Of a stretch of DNA of 64,000 nucleotides, positions 61,646 to 64,000 are shown in pieces (positions within the stretch are counted from its first letter, which is position 1; the number at the start of each line of letters is the position of its first letter). The stretch comes from Woodsholea maritima DSM 17123 (GTDB lineage: Bacteria; Pseudomonadota; Alphaproteobacteria; Caulobacterales; Maricaulaceae): the NCBI RefSeq assembly GCF_000382325.1, contig NZ_KB908062.1, positions 24,338 to 88,337 on the forward strand, given 5' to 3'. Below the pieces are notes generated by a model. The model had not been told where the DNA came from, made no database searches, and worked only from the letters and a program-made list of their open reading frames with translations. The translations under genes and the position numbers were made by a program.

Positions 61646-64000
61646 ATGGTTGCGATTTTTACGGGCCTGGGTGCAGGCATGGAGCGTGGGTCTGGCGCGG
61701 CTTTAGGCGGGGCTGGTCTTCTGGGCTCGGGGGCTTTAGGGCGCAATAACGAGAAAATCCTTCTCAATGGCGCAACGGGCAATCTTCTGATCAATCAACA
61801 AGATGAGTTTCTGGTGGGGCGCGGGCCTGATGTCGCGATCTCGCGCACTTATAACTCGCTTGGGGCCTATGATGATAATGGCGATTACTGGCGGCAAAGT
61901 ACCGATCGACGCATTCTTGGCTTAACTGGAACGGTGAACACGCCCGATAGCACCGTCCAGCGCGTCTCTTCTGATGGCTCCGTGATCACCTACACCTGGA
62001 ATGGCTCTTATTATCAAACCCAAGACGGTGCGGGAGCCCATGACCGCTTAAGCTTTGCCGCAGGGCAATGGACCTGGACCGATGGCGACAGCCAAACCCA
62101 AGAGGTTTATGCTCAACAAGGCGGCAATGATTGGCTGATCGTCGCCAAATCGGATCGCGATAACAATACGCTGACCTTTGGTTATCTCAATGGCAAGCTG
62201 GCGCGTATCACGACCCAGGATGGCAGTTGGAGTGAATATATCTGGAGCGGTAATAATATTACCGCCATCACGCATCATTACCGAGATCTTGTTACAGGGG
62301 TTGATAAAACCCTGACGCGAACACGCTATGGCTATGATGGTCAGAACCGCCTGATCCAGGTGAGCACAGATCTGAGCCCCGATGATAACACCATCGCGGA
62401 TGGTAAGGTCTATACCACAACCTACACCTATCATGGCAATACCAAGCAAGTCGCCTCCATCACGCAGAGCGATGGCTCAAAGCTAGAGATTAGCTATGAC
62501 AATTATGGCCGGGTGACCCGTACCAAACAGCACATCAATGCCAGTGAAGTCCGTACGACACAGTATAATTATCAAGATAATAAAACCATCGTCATCGATC
62601 CGGCCGGCCAACAAACCACCTTGCATTATGATGACCTTAATCGCCTCACTCAAATCGACAGCCCTCCCGCCTATGCCGGCGCAGAACCCCAATCAACACG
62701 CTATGAGTATAAGGATGATGGCGGGCAAAGTGCAGATTTTGACCAGGTGGCACGGGTTATTGATCCCTCTGGGGCGGTGACTAGCTTCGATTATGACGAA
62801 AGTGGCAATCTTATCCGCACCCTTGATCCTAATGGCAATGCAACACTGCGGACATACAATGCGCAGAACCAAATAATCCGCGAAACTGAAGCGCCAACAG
62901 GGATAAGCGACGACTCGTCTGTTACTTCACACAAGCGGTTTGTGTATGACGCTGAGGGTCATGTTCGCTTTGCGATCAGCGCCGAAGGTCATGTTATGGA
63001 GTATGAATACTCCTCTGAAGGCGAGCTACGCTTTAGCCGGGCCTTTACGCAGCATACCTATCCCAAAGGTGCGGACGTCCCGAGCTTAGCCCAGATGGAG
63101 GCCTGGAAGGCCGGTTTAGGCGATCTCTATTCCGTTCAAGTCTCTGAAACGCGTTATGATGCCCGCGGGAATGTCGTTGAGAGCGTCAATTTTGGCTATG
63201 CAAATGCCCTTGGCCATGCGGCGACCGATGAAGGCTATACCCATAGTTATTTTGTCCATGATCAAACGGGTAAATTGCTGTGGCGTAAAACCGGCACCAA
63301 GAGCAATGGGAGCGGGGCTGAGGACAGTTTTGTCTATGACGGCATGGGGCGTTTGGTGTTGTCGGGCAATTCTGTCACCGGCACAACACGCATGGTGTTC
63401 AATGATAGCGCCAATTCTACTCAAATCATTACGGCTGCAGGCCTAACAACCACCCAGGTCTTTAACAAAGCCGGGGAGTTGATTTCAACGACCCTCAGCG
63501 CGAGTTCTATTCAAGATACGACCCTGACTTATACCTATGATGATCGCGGGCAGATCCGCTATACTCAAAATGGCTTAGGTCATCATACCTTCTATCTTTA
63601 CGATCATGTCGGGCGTAAAATTGCTGATATCTCTCAGACCGGGGAAATGGCCGAATACCGCTATGATAATAATGGTCGTCTCATTGCCAGCGTGCGATAC
63701 GGTAACGCGCTCACAACCGCTCAGCTTAATCGTTTAACTGACCCTCATGATGAGATTGAGGCCTCAGAAATCCGTCCCGCAGCGCATCTTGAAGACCTCT
63801 GGGAATGGTCGGTTTACGATGCGGGCGGGCGCAAAGTGCAAACCATCCTCGGTGATGGTTCGGTCAAACGCCTGCAATACGATAGCTCGGACCGCATCAT
63901 CAAAACCACAGCCTATCGTAATCGCCTCGCAGCCAGCGTCATCGAACAGCTCAAATCCAGACCCGATGAACTCGACCCCGCGCTCTATGCGCCAGTGTGG
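61646..64000 (+). CDS. RHS/YD-repeat protein, N-terminal 785 residues
   Basis: The ATG at 61646 (AAGGGG upstream) opens a frame that runs off the window. A short glycine/alanine-rich start is followed by L-N-G-A-T-G-N-L-L-I-N-Q-Q-D-E-F-L-V-G-R-G-P-D and many YD-type repeats (Y-D-x-x-G-R, L-x-x-x-x-x-x-D-G-S, Y-x-Y-D-D-R-G). Such proteins build a shell that encloses a variable C-terminal toxin or carry out surface contact. No classic signal peptide is seen. The effector tip and any immunity gene lie outside the window. Confidence 0.88.
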   Translation, partial: MVAIFTGLGAGMERGSGAALGGAGLLGSGALGRNNEKILLNGATGNLLINQQDEFLVGRGPDVAISRTYNSLGAYDDNGDYWRQSTDRRILGLTGTVNTPDSTVQRVSSDGSVITYTWNGSYYQTQDGAGAHDRLSFAAGQWTWTDGDSQTQEVYAQQGGNDWLIVAKSDRDNNTLTFGYLNGKLARITTQDGSWSEYIWSGNNITAITHHYRDLVTGVDKTLTRTRYGYDGQNRLIQVSTDLSPDDNTIADGKVYTTTYTYHGNTKQVASITQSDGSKLEISYDNYGRVTRTKQHINASEVRTTQYNYQDNKTIVIDPAGQQTTLHYDDLNRLTQIDSPPAYAGAEPQSTRYEYKDDGGQSADFDQVARVIDPSGAVTSFDYDESGNLIRTLDPNGNATLRTYNAQNQIIRETEAPTGISDDSSVTSHKRFVYDAEGHVRFAISAEGHVMEYEYSSEGELRFSRAFTQHTYPKGADVPSLAQMEAWKAGLGDLYSVQVSETRYDARGNVVESVNFGYANALGHAATDEGYTHSYFVHDQTGKLLWRKTGTKSNGSGAEDSFVYDGMGRLVLSGNSVTGTTRMVFNDSANSTQIITAAGLTTTQVFNKAGELISTTLSASSIQDTTLTYTYDDRGQIRYTQNGLGHHTFYLYDHVGRKIADISQTGEMAEYRYDNNGRLIASVRYGNALTTAQLNRLTDPHDEIEASEIRPAAHLEDLWEWSVYDAGGRKVQTILGDGSVKRLQYDSSDRIIKTTAYRNRLAASVIEQLKSRPDELDPALYAPVW

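Overview
The window reads as a free-living, Gram-negative alphaproteobacterium, probably marine and of a Caulobacterales/Maricaulales/Hyphomonadaceae kind. This is inferred from gene style only: a TonB-dependent receptor, a compact type II-C CRISPR-Cas locus, dTDP-rhamnose genes, an RpiR regulator and an SbtA/SbtB pair. No rRNA or tRNA gene was seen. Two genes run off the ends: an MFS symporter at the left and a YD/RHS-repeat protein at the right.

Layout. 1-3158: MFS transporter fragment, a gene-poor stretch, then a ParA-like ATPase with a small basic partner. 3160-17371: a polysaccharide island, markedly AT-rich up to about 13.3 kb. It holds a GT4, a UDP-sugar 6-dehydrogenase, two related GT2 enzymes, a GT-D-like gene split at an A9 tract, a Wzm/Wzt exporter, a methyltransferase/coiled-coil protein, two methyltransferase-like genes, a sulfotransferase and an IS3-type transposase remnant. 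17540-18885: wreckage of manC and possibly of an AGE-type sugar isomerase. 19079-21975: leucine leader peptide, attenuator, a second leucine-rich mini-ORF, leuA and ilvE. 21992-28112: type II-C CRISPR-Cas, with cas9-cas1-cas2 on the minus strand between two inverted arrays, a tracrRNA and an extra candidate small RNA. 28194-28756: ParDE-type toxin-antitoxin. 28975-39089: an organophosphate acquisition locus (PHP phosphoesterase, PhnDCE-type ABC transporter, PhoD, TonB receptor, HAD phosphatase, RpiR regulator) tied together by a shared palindrome, TGAG-N5-YTCA. 39743-43108: rfbACBD for dTDP-L-rhamnose. 43113-47235: methionine salvage (mtnA, C, D, B and an aminotransferase). 47550-49732: UDP-glucuronate and UDP-galacturonate precursors. 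49859-55317: sulfide/persulfide detoxification (1-Cys peroxiredoxin, ArsR sensor, persulfide dioxygenase, DUF442-SQR fusion, SulP carrier). 56112-56728: an AbrB-Doc pair whose Doc has lost its motif histidine. 56967-60226: nhaA, DUF533, sbtA and sbtB, behind a riboswitch-like leader, with a divergent LysR. 61646-64000: RHS protein.

Strongest candidates for something undescribed. (1) Both CRISPR arrays end 8 nt before homologous hairpins whose three stem differences are all compensated. (2) A promoter-like, terminator-ended small RNA lies between cas9 and the tracrRNA. (3) The RpiR-palindrome regulon couples a TonB receptor, a PhnDCE-like importer and three phosphatase families without C-P lyase genes in view. 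(4) An nhaA leader has mutually exclusive helices and heads an operon that also carries a sodium-bicarbonate transporter. (5) A polysaccharide gene is switched by one base in an A9 tract.
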